Assembly: GCA_029266635.1 (NCBI GenBank)
Contig: JAQSWM010000002.1
Coordinates: 124,001 to 188,000 of the forward strand
DNA length: 64,000 bases
Direction: 5' to 3'
DNA from: Sphingobacteriaceae bacterium
GTDB lineage: Bacteria > Bacteroidota > Bacteroidia > Sphingobacteriales > Sphingobacteriaceae
Both the position numbers and the translations under genes were made by a program. This document shows, piece after piece, positions 53,492-62,200 of the stretch (position 1 is the stretch's first letter; each line of letters opens with the position of its first letter). The notes beneath the pieces are model-generated. The model ran no database searches and was not told the DNA's origin. It saw only the letters and a program-made list of their open reading frames with translations.

Positions 53492-54733
53492 ATGCTGTAT
53501 TACCTCTTCCTCTGGCTTGATAAGCAGTTCGACATTCCGGGCGCAGGCGTGTTTCAGTACATTTCCTTTCGCACTGGCATGGCTGTGATCCTGTCGCTTA
53601 TCATCACCACCGTTTACGGTAATAGGCTGATCAGCTTTTTAAGGGCTCAGCAAGTTGGCGAGACGGTAAGGAATTTAGGGCTGGAAGGTCAGATGCAAAA
53701 GCAGGGCACGCCAACAATGGGCGGAATCATCATCCTTTTAGGTATCCTGATTCCTACACTTTTGTTCGCCCGGTTGGAAAATGTGTACATCATTCTCATG
53801 CTGATTACTACCATTTGGATGGGGATTATCGGCTTTATTGATGATTACATCAAGGTTTTCAAAAAGGATAAAGAAGGCTTGGCCGGCAGATTTAAAATCA
53901 TGGGCCAGGTAGGGCTTGCGCTGATCATCGGCTGGACAATGTATTTCAATCCGAATATTGTTGTGCGCCAGCGAGTGACGTTGCCGACTGCTAGCGTTGC
54001 GCCTCTGGAAGTGCAAAAGCGTGGTGATGAGTACTACTTTACTCAAAATCTAAAATCAACTAAAACCAATATTCCTTTCTACAAAAACAACGAGTTCGAC
54101 TACGCCAAAGTGCTTACCTATTTCGGTGATGGGTATGAAAAATACGCTTTGGTTGTGTTCCTGCTGTTTGTTATCGTGATTGTAACAGCGGTATCAAACG
54201 GAGCGAATATTACGGATGGAATTGATGGGCTCGCGACGGGCACATCGGCGATAATCGGTATTACGTTGGCGGTTTTGGCGTATGTGTCGGGTAATAACAT
54301 AATGGCCGATTATCTCAACATCATGTACATCCCCAATTCGGGCGAGCTGGTGATTTTTGCCGGGGCTTTTGTTGGAGCCTGTGTGGGATTTCTGTGGTAC
54401 AACTCCTTTCCTGCCCAGGTTTTTATGGGGGATACGGGAAGTTTAGCTATCGGCGGGATCATCGCAGCATTTGCGATCATGATCCGGAAAGAATTGCTCA
54501 TTCCTGTATTGTGCGGGGTTTTCCTGGTGGAAAATATTTCCGTGATGGTGCAGGTTGGCTGGTTTAAATACACCAGGAAAAGATTTGGAGAGGGCAGAAG
54601 GCTTTTGCTGATGTCGCCGTTGCACCATCATTATCAGAAAAAGGGATATCATGAATCCAAGATCGTAACACGATTCTGGATAGTTGGAATCATACTGGCC
54701 ATTATCACAATAGTAACATTAAAGCTTCGCTAA
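53492..54733 (+). CDS. mraY: Phospho-N-acetylmuramoyl-pentapeptide transferase MraY
   Basis: 413 residues, about ten transmembrane helices. Transfers phospho-MurNAc-pentapeptide to undecaprenyl phosphate, forming lipid I. '[12 protein letters not shown]' (about 70), '[17 protein letters not shown]' (Asp-Asp, about 114), '[12 protein letters not shown]', '[12 protein letters not shown]' and '[17 protein letters not shown]' are the family motifs. An extra periplasmic loop of about 60 residues around 165-220 ('[20 protein letters not shown]') is typical of Bacteroidota. No strong ribosome-binding site. Confidence 0.97.
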   Translation: MLYYLFLWLDKQFDIPGAGVFQYISFRTGMAVILSLIITTVYGNRLISFLRAQQVGETVRNLGLEGQMQKQGTPTMGGIIILLGILIPTLLFARLENVYIILMLITTIWMGIIGFIDDYIKVFKKDKEGLAGRFKIMGQVGLALIIGWTMYFNPNIVVRQRVTLPTASVAPLEVQKRGDEYYFTQNLKSTKTNIPFYKNNEFDYAKVLTYFGDGYEKYALVVFLLFVIVIVTAVSNGANITDGIDGLATGTSAIIGITLAVLAYVSGNNIMADYLNIMYIPNSGELVIFAGAFVGACVGFLWYNSFPAQVFMGDTGSLAIGGIIAAFAIMIRKELLIPVLCGVFLVENISVMVQVGWFKYTRKRFGEGRRLLLMSPLHHHYQKKGYHESKIVTRFWIVGIILAIITIVTLKLR

Positions 54734-54737
54734 GCAA

Positions 54738-56084
54738 GTGGGAGAAAAGAAACTTATAGTCATTCTGGGTGCCGGCGAAAGCGGGACTGGTGCAGCATTG
54801 CTTGCGCAGCAGAAGGGCTATGATGTTTTCGTATCTGATTTTGGCGAAATCGGGGAGATTTACAAACAGGAGTTGTCAAGCCTCGGTGTTGAGTTCGAGG
54901 AAAAGCAGCATACGGAGGAGAAGATCCTTTCGGCATCGGAAGTGATAAAAAGCCCCGGCATCCCTGACAAGGCACCAATCATCAAAAAAATGGTTGAGAA
55001 AGGCATTCCGATTATCTCCGAGATCGAGTTTGCCGGGCGTTACACCGATGCCAAAATGATTTGCATCACCGGTTCAAACGGAAAATCCACTACCACCATG
55101 CTCACTTACCACATCCTGAAAAATGCGGGGCTGAATGTGGGCTTGGCAGGTAATATCGGCAAGAGCTTCGCAAAGCAGGTTGCCACTGAAAAGTTTGAGT
55201 ACTACGTGCTCGAGATCAGCAGCTTCATGCTGGATAATATGTACAAGTTCAAAGCAGATATCGCAGTGCTGCTGAACATCACACCCGATCATTTAGACAG
55301 GTATGAGTACAAGATGGAGAACTATGCAAATTCAAAGTTCCGCATCGTTAAAAATCAAACAGCAAACGACACTTTTATTTACTGTGCCGACGATGAGGAA
55401 ACGGCAAAGGGACTGGAAACGCATTCGATCGCTGCAAAAGCACTTCCCTTCAGTATCCAAAAAGCGCTACAAGAAGGGGCATATTTAAAAGACAACACAT
55501 TACACATACACCTAAACAATCAAGAGCCATTAATTATGTCTATCAACGATTTAGCGTTACAAGGCAAGCACAACATCTACAATTCAATGGCTTCGGGCAT
55601 TGTTGCTAAGGTGCTGGAACTACGAAATGAAAGCATACGTGAAAGCATGGGGAGCTTCACGAATATCGAGCATCGCCTTGAGCACGTAGCCCGCATCTCG
55701 GGTATCGATTTCATCAATGACTCCAAAGCTACTAACGTCAATTCTACCTGGTACGCATTGGAAAGTATGCCGGCGCAGGTTGTGCTGATACTTGGCGGGG
55801 TGGATAAGGGGAATGATTACAACATGCTGCGTGACCTCGTGAAGAGCAAAGTGCGTGCAATTGTGTGCCTTGGCAAAGACAACAAGCGCATCCATGATGC
55901 TTTTGAAGATGATGTTGATGTAATTGTAAATACTTTTTCCGCGTCTGAGGCTGCGCAGATTGCGTTTCACCTGGCCAAAAAGGGAGATACAGTATTGTTG
56001 TCGCCTGCCTGCGCAAGTTTTGACTTGTTCAGGAATTATGAGGACAGAGGCAACCAGTTTAAACAAGCTGTAAAAGAACTATAA
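54738..56084 (+). CDS. murD: UDP-N-acetylmuramoylalanine-D-glutamate ligase MurD
   Basis: 448 residues, start GTG 54738, 4 bases after the mraY stop. ATP-dependent addition of D-Glu to UDP-MurNAc-L-Ala. N-terminal Rossmann part 'LIVILGAGESGTGAALLA', P-loop 'CITGSNGKSTT' (about 109), 'NITPDHLDRYEYKM', 'FINDSKATNVNSTWYAL' and 'LILGGVDKGNDY' and 'LSPACASFDLFRNYEDRG' are diagnostic. Confidence 0.97.
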   Translation: MGEKKLIVILGAGESGTGAALLAQQKGYDVFVSDFGEIGEIYKQELSSLGVEFEEKQHTEEKILSASEVIKSPGIPDKAPIIKKMVEKGIPIISEIEFAGRYTDAKMICITGSNGKSTTTMLTYHILKNAGLNVGLAGNIGKSFAKQVATEKFEYYVLEISSFMLDNMYKFKADIAVLLNITPDHLDRYEYKMENYANSKFRIVKNQTANDTFIYCADDEETAKGLETHSIAAKALPFSIQKALQEGAYLKDNTLHIHLNNQEPLIMSINDLALQGKHNIYNSMASGIVAKVLELRNESIRESMGSFTNIEHRLEHVARISGIDFINDSKATNVNSTWYALESMPAQVVLILGGVDKGNDYNMLRDLVKSKVRAIVCLGKDNKRIHDAFEDDVDVIVNTFSASEAAQIAFHLAKKGDTVLLSPACASFDLFRNYEDRGNQFKQAVKEL

Positions 56085-56090
56085 ATAAAT

Positions 56091-56119
56091 CCTCCCTTCC
56101 GGGGAGGCTTGAGGAGGGG
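56091..56119 (+). repeat. Hairpin sequestering the ftsW ribosome-binding site
   Basis: CCTCCC (56091-56096) can pair with GGGAGG (56102-56107) or with the Shine-Dalgarno-like GAGGAGGGG (56111-56119) just before the ftsW ATG. Alternative pairings could tune ftsW translation. GA/CT-rich intergenic repeats of this kind are dispersed in Sphingobacteria. Confidence 0.4.
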
Positions 56120-56123
56120 CAAA

Positions 56124-57290
56124 ATGCTAAACATTATACTCAATAAAACTAAGGGGGACCGCTGGATCTGGCTAATCGTGATCTTGTTATCGCTATGGTC
56201 GCTGCTGGCCGTTTACAGCTCTACGGGCACACTTGCGTACAAACGTGGCGTGGGCACGGAGACCATCCTGATGAAACACCTCATGTTTATTGTGGGAGGT
56301 ATTGGGCTGATGTATTTTTCGCACCTGCTGGATTATCGTTACTACGCGGGTATCTCCAAGATTTTGATGATCATCACTATTCCCTTGCTGCTTTATACGC
56401 TGGTTTTTGGAAGCAGTATTAACGAAGCAAGCCGCTGGGTAACCATCCCGATCATTAACCAAACTTTCCAGACTTCGGATATGGCGAAGCTCGCCCTGAT
56501 CACTTTTCTGGCCCGCACCCTTACACGCAAGCAGGAGAATATCAAGGATGTGAAGAAGGCATTCCTTCCAATTATGGGCTCCGTTTGCGCCGTTTTCATC
56601 CTCATCGCGTTAGCCAACCTCTCAACTGCGCTGATGCTTTTTGGCGTGAGTATTTTGCTATTGATCATCGGGCGTATCAGCATCAAACAAATATCTATTG
56701 TTTGCCTTGCGGGATTGATTTTGTTAACTGGCGTTGTGTTTTTAGGACCGAGGCGTAAAACCTACGTTTCGCGTATCGAAGCATTTATGCATCCTGAAAA
56801 GGCTGATCCGGATAAGTCATTCCAGGCAAATCAATCTAAAATCGCGATAGCCACAGGCGGCGTTTTTGGAAAAGGCCCGGGCAACAGCACCCAGCGCAAT
56901 TTCCTGCCACACCCTTATTCGGATTTCGTGTTCGCAGTGATTGTAGAAGAATATGGGCTGATCGGTGCCTTGGTGCTGGTGAGTTTATACCTGGTGTTTT
57001 TATGGCGATGTATTTTGATCGTAACGCGAAGTCCGAAGGCCTTTGGCGCTCTGTTGGCGGCGGGGTTGAGTTTTAGCCTCACGATACAGGCATTTGCAAA
57101 CATGGCCGTAGCGGTAGGGCTAGGGCCGGTAACGGGGGTTCCTCTTCCGCTGGTGAGCATGGGCGGTACATCTATTTTGTTTACGAGCATCGCTTTCGGG
57201 ATTATCCTGAGCGTGAGCAGAGATATTGACGAAAAGGAAAATTCATCTGAAAAGAAAGTGATAATCGGGGAAATCCCTGCAATGGATTAA
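56124..57290 (+). CDS. ftsW: Septal peptidoglycan glycosyltransferase FtsW
   Basis: 388 residues from ATG 56124 behind a GAGGAGGGG site; an in-frame TTG at 56109 is rejected. SEDS-family membrane protein with about ten helices that polymerises lipid II together with FtsI. 'AVYSSTGTLAYKRG', 'EASRWVTIPIINQTFQTSD', 'GKGPGNSTQRNFLPHPYSDFVFAVIVEEYGL' region (read in parts) and 'TGVPLPLVSMGGTS' are SEDS motifs, including the catalytic Asp in the SDF region. murG overlaps its stop by one base. Confidence 0.96.
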   Translation: MLNIILNKTKGDRWIWLIVILLSLWSLLAVYSSTGTLAYKRGVGTETILMKHLMFIVGGIGLMYFSHLLDYRYYAGISKILMIITIPLLLYTLVFGSSINEASRWVTIPIINQTFQTSDMAKLALITFLARTLTRKQENIKDVKKAFLPIMGSVCAVFILIALANLSTALMLFGVSILLLIIGRISIKQISIVCLAGLILLTGVVFLGPRRKTYVSRIEAFMHPEKADPDKSFQANQSKIAIATGGVFGKGPGNSTQRNFLPHPYSDFVFAVIVEEYGLIGALVLVSLYLVFLWRCILIVTRSPKAFGALLAAGLSFSLTIQAFANMAVAVGLGPVTGVPLPLVSMGGTSILFTSIAFGIILSVSRDIDEKENSSEKKVIIGEIPAMD

Positions 57291-58405
57291 TGATGGCAAA
57301 AAAGGTGATTATAAGCGGTGGTGGAACAGGTGGGCATATTTTCCCGGCTGTATCAATTGCTAATGCGCTTAAACGCCTTGAACCGGACACCGAAATCCTG
57401 TTTGTGGGTGCCTTGGGGCGGATGGAGATGGAGAAAGTGCCGGCAGCAGGTTACAAGATCATCGGCTTAAATATACAGGGATTTCAGCGGAACAATCTGT
57501 TTAAGAATTTGCTTCTTCCGTTCAAAGTGATTAAAAGTGTGTTGAAGGCAAGGTCTATTATTAAGGATTTTAAACCTGATGTAGCGGTCGGCGTAGGCGG
57601 ATATGCCTCCGGTCCTTTGCTCTATGCAGCGGGACAGATGGGAGTGCCGTATTTGATTCAGGAACAAAACTCCTACGCGGGTATTACAAATAAGCAGCTT
57701 GGCAAAAACGCAAAGAAAATCTGCGTGGCATTTGAAGGAATGGATAGGTTTTTCCCGGGCGACAGGCTGATGATGACGGGAAATCCACTTCGCAGGGAAT
57801 CGGTGGAGATCGAAGGAAAACGGTCTGAGGCTGCTGCCTTTTTTGATCTTTCAGCAGACAAAAAGACGATCCTCGTAACGGGCGGAAGCCTTGGCGCCGG
57901 AACACTGAACAAGAGTATGGAAGCCGGGCTACAGAAGTTTATTGATACTGATGTGCAATTGATCTGGCAAACAGGCAAGTTCTACTACAAAGCTATAGCT
58001 GAAAAATATGCTGATCAGCCTAAAAATTCAGGAATACGGATTCTTGAGTTTTTAAGCCGTATGGATTTAGCCTATGCTCTGGCTGATGTGATTATTTCAA
58101 GAGCCGGAGCCGGGACGATAGCCGAACTGTGTGTGATTAAGAAGCCGGTTGTGCTGGTGCCTTCGCCGAATGTGGCAGAAGATCATCAGACCAAAAATGC
58201 GATTGCGCTGGTGAAAAACAAGGCAGCGGTTTTGGTCGCCGACAGTGTGGCTGAGGCTGAACTCGCCGATATCGCACTCACGCTCATCAACAACCCGGCG
58301 CACGCAAAAGAATTAAGTGAAAACATTGGCAAACTGGCTTTGCCGGATGCTGATGAAATAATAGCAAAAGAAGTTTTAGGCTTAGCACAGAATAGGAAAG
58401 AATAA
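57290..58405 (+). CDS. murG: UDP-GlcNAc:lipid I GlcNAc transferase MurG
   Basis: 371 residues; start ATG 57290 (or ATG 57293). Makes lipid II at the inner membrane. 'VIISGGGTGGHIFPAVSIA' (first glycine-rich loop), 'GVGGYASGPLLYAA', 'QEQNSYAGITNK', 'LVTGGSLGAGTLN', and 'ISRAGAGTIAELCVIKKPVV' with 'PSPNVAEDHQTKNA' are GT28/MurG signatures. Coupled to ftsW by a one-base overlap. Confidence 0.97.
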   Translation: MMAKKVIISGGGTGGHIFPAVSIANALKRLEPDTEILFVGALGRMEMEKVPAAGYKIIGLNIQGFQRNNLFKNLLLPFKVIKSVLKARSIIKDFKPDVAVGVGGYASGPLLYAAGQMGVPYLIQEQNSYAGITNKQLGKNAKKICVAFEGMDRFFPGDRLMMTGNPLRRESVEIEGKRSEAAAFFDLSADKKTILVTGGSLGAGTLNKSMEAGLQKFIDTDVQLIWQTGKFYYKAIAEKYADQPKNSGIRILEFLSRMDLAYALADVIISRAGAGTIAELCVIKKPVVLVPSPNVAEDHQTKNAIALVKNKAAVLVADSVAEAELADIALTLINNPAHAKELSENIGKLALPDADEIIAKEVLGLAQNRKE

Positions 58406-58446
58406 GGAATATAGACAAAGGACAAATGCGTATCGGTGTTAGCAGG

Positions 58447-58481
58447 AGCTTCGACCTTTTAGCTTTCGCCTTTAACCTTAA
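58447..58481 (+). repeat. Five degenerate heptamer repeats before murC
   Basis: AGCTTCG, ACCTTTT, AGCTTTC, GCCTTTA, ACCTTAA run in perfect 7-base phase (consensus roughly RSCTTTN) up to 3 bases before the murC ATG. The 79-base murG-murC gap is otherwise featureless. Short heptamer arrays of this kind are found in some cyanobacteria and Bacteroidota. Confidence 0.5.
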
Positions 58482-58484
58482 AAT

Positions 58485-59846
58485 ATGAACGACATCAAGC
58501 AGGTTTATTTGGTAGGCATTGGCGGCATCGGCATGAGCGGTCTTGCACGTTATTTCCACAAAAGGAATTGCGTGGTGAGCGGCTATGACCGCACCCGTAC
58601 GCCGCTTACGGAGAGCTTGATGAGCGAGGGAATTCCTGTTGTTTTTGAAGATTCTGTGGACCAGATTCCGCAGGAGTTTATCGACTCACATTCAGAGAAT
58701 CCTGAAAGTACATTAGTAATTTATACCCCCGCCATCCCACATGATTCTGTTATTCTAAATTATTTTAAGGACAACGGTTTTGAGCTGAACAAGCGCTCGC
58801 AGGTGCTGGGGATTATCAGCAAAGGGATGTTCACGGTAGCAGTTGCCGGCACACATGGTAAGACCACAACTTCCAGCATGGTTGCGCATATTCTGAAAAG
58901 CGGCGGGCTTGATTGTTCGGCATTTTTGGGTGGGATCACTTCAAACTATAACACTAACGTGCTGTTTGGAAACTCGGATGTGCTGGTGGTAGAAGCCGAT
59001 GAATACGACCGCTCATTCCTAACCCTACATCCCGACATTGCAGTCATCACTTCGATGGACGCTGATCACCTGGATATTTACGGAGATAAATCGCATTTGA
59101 CCGAATCGTTCAAACTCTTCGCATCTCAAATTAAACCCGGCGGAAAGCTGATTCACAAAGAAGGCTTGGATCTGGATGGTGGTGCTACTTATTCTGCAAG
59201 CTCCGATGCTGAGATTCAGGCGAAGAATGTACGTATTGAGAATGGTGATTTTTATTTCGATTACGTAAGCTCAAGCCATACTATTGAAAATATTCGCCTC
59301 GGGATACCTGGCCTGCACAACGTGGAAAACTCCGTCGCAGCCGCTACTGCTGCGCTCATGCTTGGTTTAGATCCTGAAAAGATAAAAGAAGCTTTGGGCA
59401 GTTTTAAAGGAGTGAAGCGCAGGTTTGAATACATCGTAAAATCTGATAATCACATCTACATTGATGATTATGCCCATCATCCCGAAGAGTTGCGGGCTTG
59501 TATCACAGCCGTAAAAAGCCTGTATCCTGATAAGAAGCTCACCACCATTTTCCAGCCGCACCTGTTCACCCGCACACGCGATTTTGCCGACGGGTTTGCA
59601 GAAGTGTTAAGCATGACAGATGAGTTGATCTTGCTGGAGATTTATCCCGCGAGGGAATTGCCTATTGAAGGCATAAACTCGGCGCTGATCCTGAATAAAT
59701 CTGCCTGCCAAAACAAACGGATTTGTGGAAAAGAAGAGACTGTTGAGCTTATTAAAAACGAAAGGCCTGAACTGCTTCTAACAGTAGGAGCGGGCGATAT
59801 AGATACGTTAGTTGAACCTTTAAAAAATGTGCTGAGCAATGCTTAA
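58485..59846 (+). CDS. murC: UDP-N-acetylmuramate-L-alanine ligase MurC
   Basis: 453 residues. ATP-dependent addition of L-Ala to UDP-MurNAc. 'QVYLVGIGGIGMSGLARYF' at the N-terminus, P-loop 'VAGTHGKTTTSS' (about 124), 'VEADEYDRSFL', 'GVKRRFEYI', 'IDDYAHHPEELRA' and 'FQPHLFTRTRDF' are MurC motifs. Separated from murG by 79 bases but on the same strand; ftsQ overlaps its end by 8 bases. Confidence 0.97.
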   Translation: MNDIKQVYLVGIGGIGMSGLARYFHKRNCVVSGYDRTRTPLTESLMSEGIPVVFEDSVDQIPQEFIDSHSENPESTLVIYTPAIPHDSVILNYFKDNGFELNKRSQVLGIISKGMFTVAVAGTHGKTTTSSMVAHILKSGGLDCSAFLGGITSNYNTNVLFGNSDVLVVEADEYDRSFLTLHPDIAVITSMDADHLDIYGDKSHLTESFKLFASQIKPGGKLIHKEGLDLDGGATYSASSDAEIQAKNVRIENGDFYFDYVSSSHTIENIRLGIPGLHNVENSVAAATAALMLGLDPEKIKEALGSFKGVKRRFEYIVKSDNHIYIDDYAHHPEELRACITAVKSLYPDKKLTTIFQPHLFTRTRDFADGFAEVLSMTDELILLEIYPARELPIEGINSALILNKSACQNKRICGKEETVELIKNERPELLLTVGAGDIDTLVEPLKNVLSNA

Positions 59847-60732
59847 ACGGATAAACTGGAAAGCAATATTGATCGGTTTTGTTTGGGTTGTATGCCTGAA
59901 CGGCCTGGTTGTGCTTATGAGTTTTATCGAAGGGGAGAAGAACGTTGTGAAATGCAGGGACGTGAAAATACTCATTCCCGGCACGCAAAGTTTTATTGCC
60001 CGCGAGGAACTGGACCAGATCATTATGCGCAGCCAGGGCCAACTTGTCGGACGGCAGCTTAATACCATCAATATCCATCAGTTGGAGCGGGTACTTAGAG
60101 CAAATCCATTCATTGAGAGTGCAAAAGTCTATGCTGATATGGACGGAATCGTAAGTGTCCAGATCAAGCAGCGTGAGCCGGTATTGCGAATCCTTAATCT
60201 AACAAACCAGGATTTCTACATTGACAGGAATGGCTATAAAATCCCAACCTCGATGAATTTTACTGCCAAAGTGTTAGTAGCAAACGGGTTCATACTGGAG
60301 GGTTTTGCAAACCGGGTTGATACCCTTGACACAAAGCTTGCCCGCGATCTGTACAACACAGCGCTGTTCATTGATAAAGATTCTTTATGGAGCGATCAGA
60401 TTGAGCAACTATATGTAAACCAGCAAAGCGAAATTGAAATGGTGCCGAGGGTTGGCAATCAGCGCATTATCCTGGGCACGGCAGATTCGCTGCAGGTAAA
60501 GTTCAGGAACCTGCTTGCATTCTACAAGAAAGCGATGCCAAGAGTTGGCTGGGATGCTTACAAAACCATCAGCCTTAAATACGCAAACCAGATAGTTTGT
60601 GAAAAATATACCAAAACCGACAGCACAGCAATGGCCACTGAGGCTAAAACAGATTCAATTTCTGCTGTGAAGGTGGATTCCACAAAGACAATAAAAAATT
60701 TACAGGATACAACAAAAACATCAACGGATTAA
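59839..60732 (+). CDS. ftsQ: FtsQ/DivIB-like cell division protein
   Basis: 297 residues. Short cytosolic start, one transmembrane helix (about 9-30), periplasmic POTRA-like domain from about 40 ('VKCRDVKILIPGTQSFIARE') and beta domain ('IESAKVYADMDGIVSVQIKQREPVLRI' region). Low sequence identity is normal; identity rests on topology and position between murC and ftsA. Links early and late divisome proteins. Overlaps murC by 8 bases; ftsA starts 3 bases after. Confidence 0.88.
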   Translation: MLKRINWKAILIGFVWVVCLNGLVVLMSFIEGEKNVVKCRDVKILIPGTQSFIAREELDQIIMRSQGQLVGRQLNTINIHQLERVLRANPFIESAKVYADMDGIVSVQIKQREPVLRILNLTNQDFYIDRNGYKIPTSMNFTAKVLVANGFILEGFANRVDTLDTKLARDLYNTALFIDKDSLWSDQIEQLYVNQQSEIEMVPRVGNQRIILGTADSLQVKFRNLLAFYKKAMPRVGWDAYKTISLKYANQIVCEKYTKTDSTAMATEAKTDSISAVKVDSTKTIKNLQDTTKTSTD

Positions 60733-60735
60733 GTT

Positions 60736-62085
60736 ATGGAAAAAAGTACTTCTACTATTTCTAAAAGTTCCCCAATCGTTGTCGGTTTAGACATCGGCAC
60801 CACCAAAATCTGCGTTACGGTTGGCCGTCGCAGTGCTCATGGAAAAATAGAGATCCTGGGCATTGGCAAAGCCGAATCGGCCGGGGTTACCCGCGGCGTG
60901 GTCTCCAATATTCAAAAAACTGTTCAGGGCATCATGCAGGCGGTGGAAGAAGCCAGTGCTCAGTCAAACGTTGATGTTAAGATCGTGAATGTTGGGATAG
61001 CCGGGCAGCACATCAAGAGCCTTCAGCACCGCGGCATCCTGACCCGCAAGGACCTGAACAATGAAATTCAGCGAAAGGACATCGACAAGCTGATCGAAGA
61101 TATGTACAAGCTGGTTATGCCTCCCGGCGAGGAGATAATCCATGTGCTTCCGCAGGAGTTTACAATTGACAATGAGCCGGGAATTAAAGATCCTATCGGG
61201 ATGGCGGGCGTACGCCTTGAAGCAAATTTCCATATCATTTCCGGGCACGTAAGCGCTGTGAAAAATATTCTGAGATGCGTTGGAAATTCCAATCTCGAAA
61301 CTCAGGAACTGATCCTTGAGCCTCTTGCTTCCTCTGAATCGGTATTGAGCGATGAGGAAAAAGAAGCCGGCGTTGTGTTGGTGGATATAGGCGGTGGTAC
61401 AACCGACCTCGCCATTTTCCACGAGGGCATCATCCGCCACACTGCCGTTATTCCTTTCGGCGGCAACAGCGTGACAGAGGACATACGCGAAGGCTGTTCG
61501 GTAATGCGCAACCAGGCAGAACTTCTGAAAACCCGTTTTGGGTCTGCTTTGGCTGATGAAAACAAAGACAATGAGATTATTTGTGTTCCGGGGCTGCGTG
61601 GCCGGGAGCCAAAAGAGATATCCGTTAAAAACCTTGCCTACGTAATTCAGGCTCGTATGGAAGAGATCATCGAGCATGTGTATTACGAGATTAAATCATC
61701 CGGGTACGAGAAAAAACTGATCGCAGGCATCGTGATAACAGGTGGCGGGGCACAGCTGAAGCATTTGCCACAGTTGGTAGAGTTTGTTACCGGGTTAGAC
61801 GCCCGTATCGGTTATCCGAATGAGCATTTAGCCAAGAACGAAGTGCTTCCGAAAAATATTTATGATGAGCTGAAAAGCCCGATGTATGCAACAGGTATCG
61901 GCTTGCTCATTAAAGGTATTCAGAAGGCAGAAATAGTTGCTGAAAACAGCACCAAGAGTACAGTAGCTGCTGAAAAGCCGAAACAAATTGACAAACCAAA
62001 AGCTGTTGGCTTGTTCGATAAACTTCTTCAAAAAGGGGCTAAGTTTATTAAAGACGAAATCAAAGACGAGGATTACATCAGCTAA
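60736..62085 (+). CDS. ftsA: Cell division protein FtsA
   Basis: 449 residues, actin-like ATPase that tethers FtsZ to the membrane. 'IVVGLDIGTTKICVTVG' (phosphate 1), 1C subdomain about 95-170, 'VVLVDIGGGTTDLAIF' (phosphate 2), and 'GIVITGGGAQLKHLP' (adenosine). The C-terminus after a linker ('GLFDKLLQKGAKFIK') forms an amphipathic helix for membrane binding. 3 bases after ftsQ. Confidence 0.97.
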   Translation: MEKSTSTISKSSPIVVGLDIGTTKICVTVGRRSAHGKIEILGIGKAESAGVTRGVVSNIQKTVQGIMQAVEEASAQSNVDVKIVNVGIAGQHIKSLQHRGILTRKDLNNEIQRKDIDKLIEDMYKLVMPPGEEIIHVLPQEFTIDNEPGIKDPIGMAGVRLEANFHIISGHVSAVKNILRCVGNSNLETQELILEPLASSESVLSDEEKEAGVVLVDIGGGTTDLAIFHEGIIRHTAVIPFGGNSVTEDIREGCSVMRNQAELLKTRFGSALADENKDNEIICVPGLRGREPKEISVKNLAYVIQARMEEIIEHVYYEIKSSGYEKKLIAGIVITGGGAQLKHLPQLVEFVTGLDARIGYPNEHLAKNEVLPKNIYDELKSPMYATGIGLLIKGIQKAEIVAENSTKSTVAAEKPKQIDKPKAVGLFDKLLQKGAKFIKDEIKDEDYIS

Positions 62086-62102
62086 TTTTCAACATTGCCG
62101 GA

Positions 62103-62133
62103 GTTTTCAACAATCTTAACAATTGTGGAAAAC
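62103..62133 (+). promoter_or_regulatory. Imperfect inverted repeat upstream of ftsZ
   Basis: GTTTTCAACAAT (62103-62114) and ATTGTGGAAAAC (62122-62133) pair with one mismatch over a 7-base loop, in the 115-base ftsA-ftsZ gap. A second TTTTCAACA copy lies 18 bases upstream at 62086. Could be an operator or a processing hairpin for ftsZ mRNA. Confidence 0.4.
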
Positions 62134-62200
62134 GGCTGTGCAAAATTATTTAATATTACAGTTAAGAACAGGGAAATCTACATCACTTATTATCAGGAAT

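Noticed and set aside
60964-61677. 237-codon minus-strand open frame
   Set aside because: Antisense to ftsA, whose motifs are unambiguous.
62122-62133. DnaA box / replication origin beside ftsZ
   Set aside because: ATTGTGGAAAAC only loosely resembles TTATCCACA on the other strand, with no cluster of boxes and no dnaA or dnaN nearby.
62123-62200. N-terminal extension of ftsZ
   Set aside because: The 26 extra residues come from the intergenic repeat region and do not match any FtsZ N-terminus; ATG 62201 gives the normal start.
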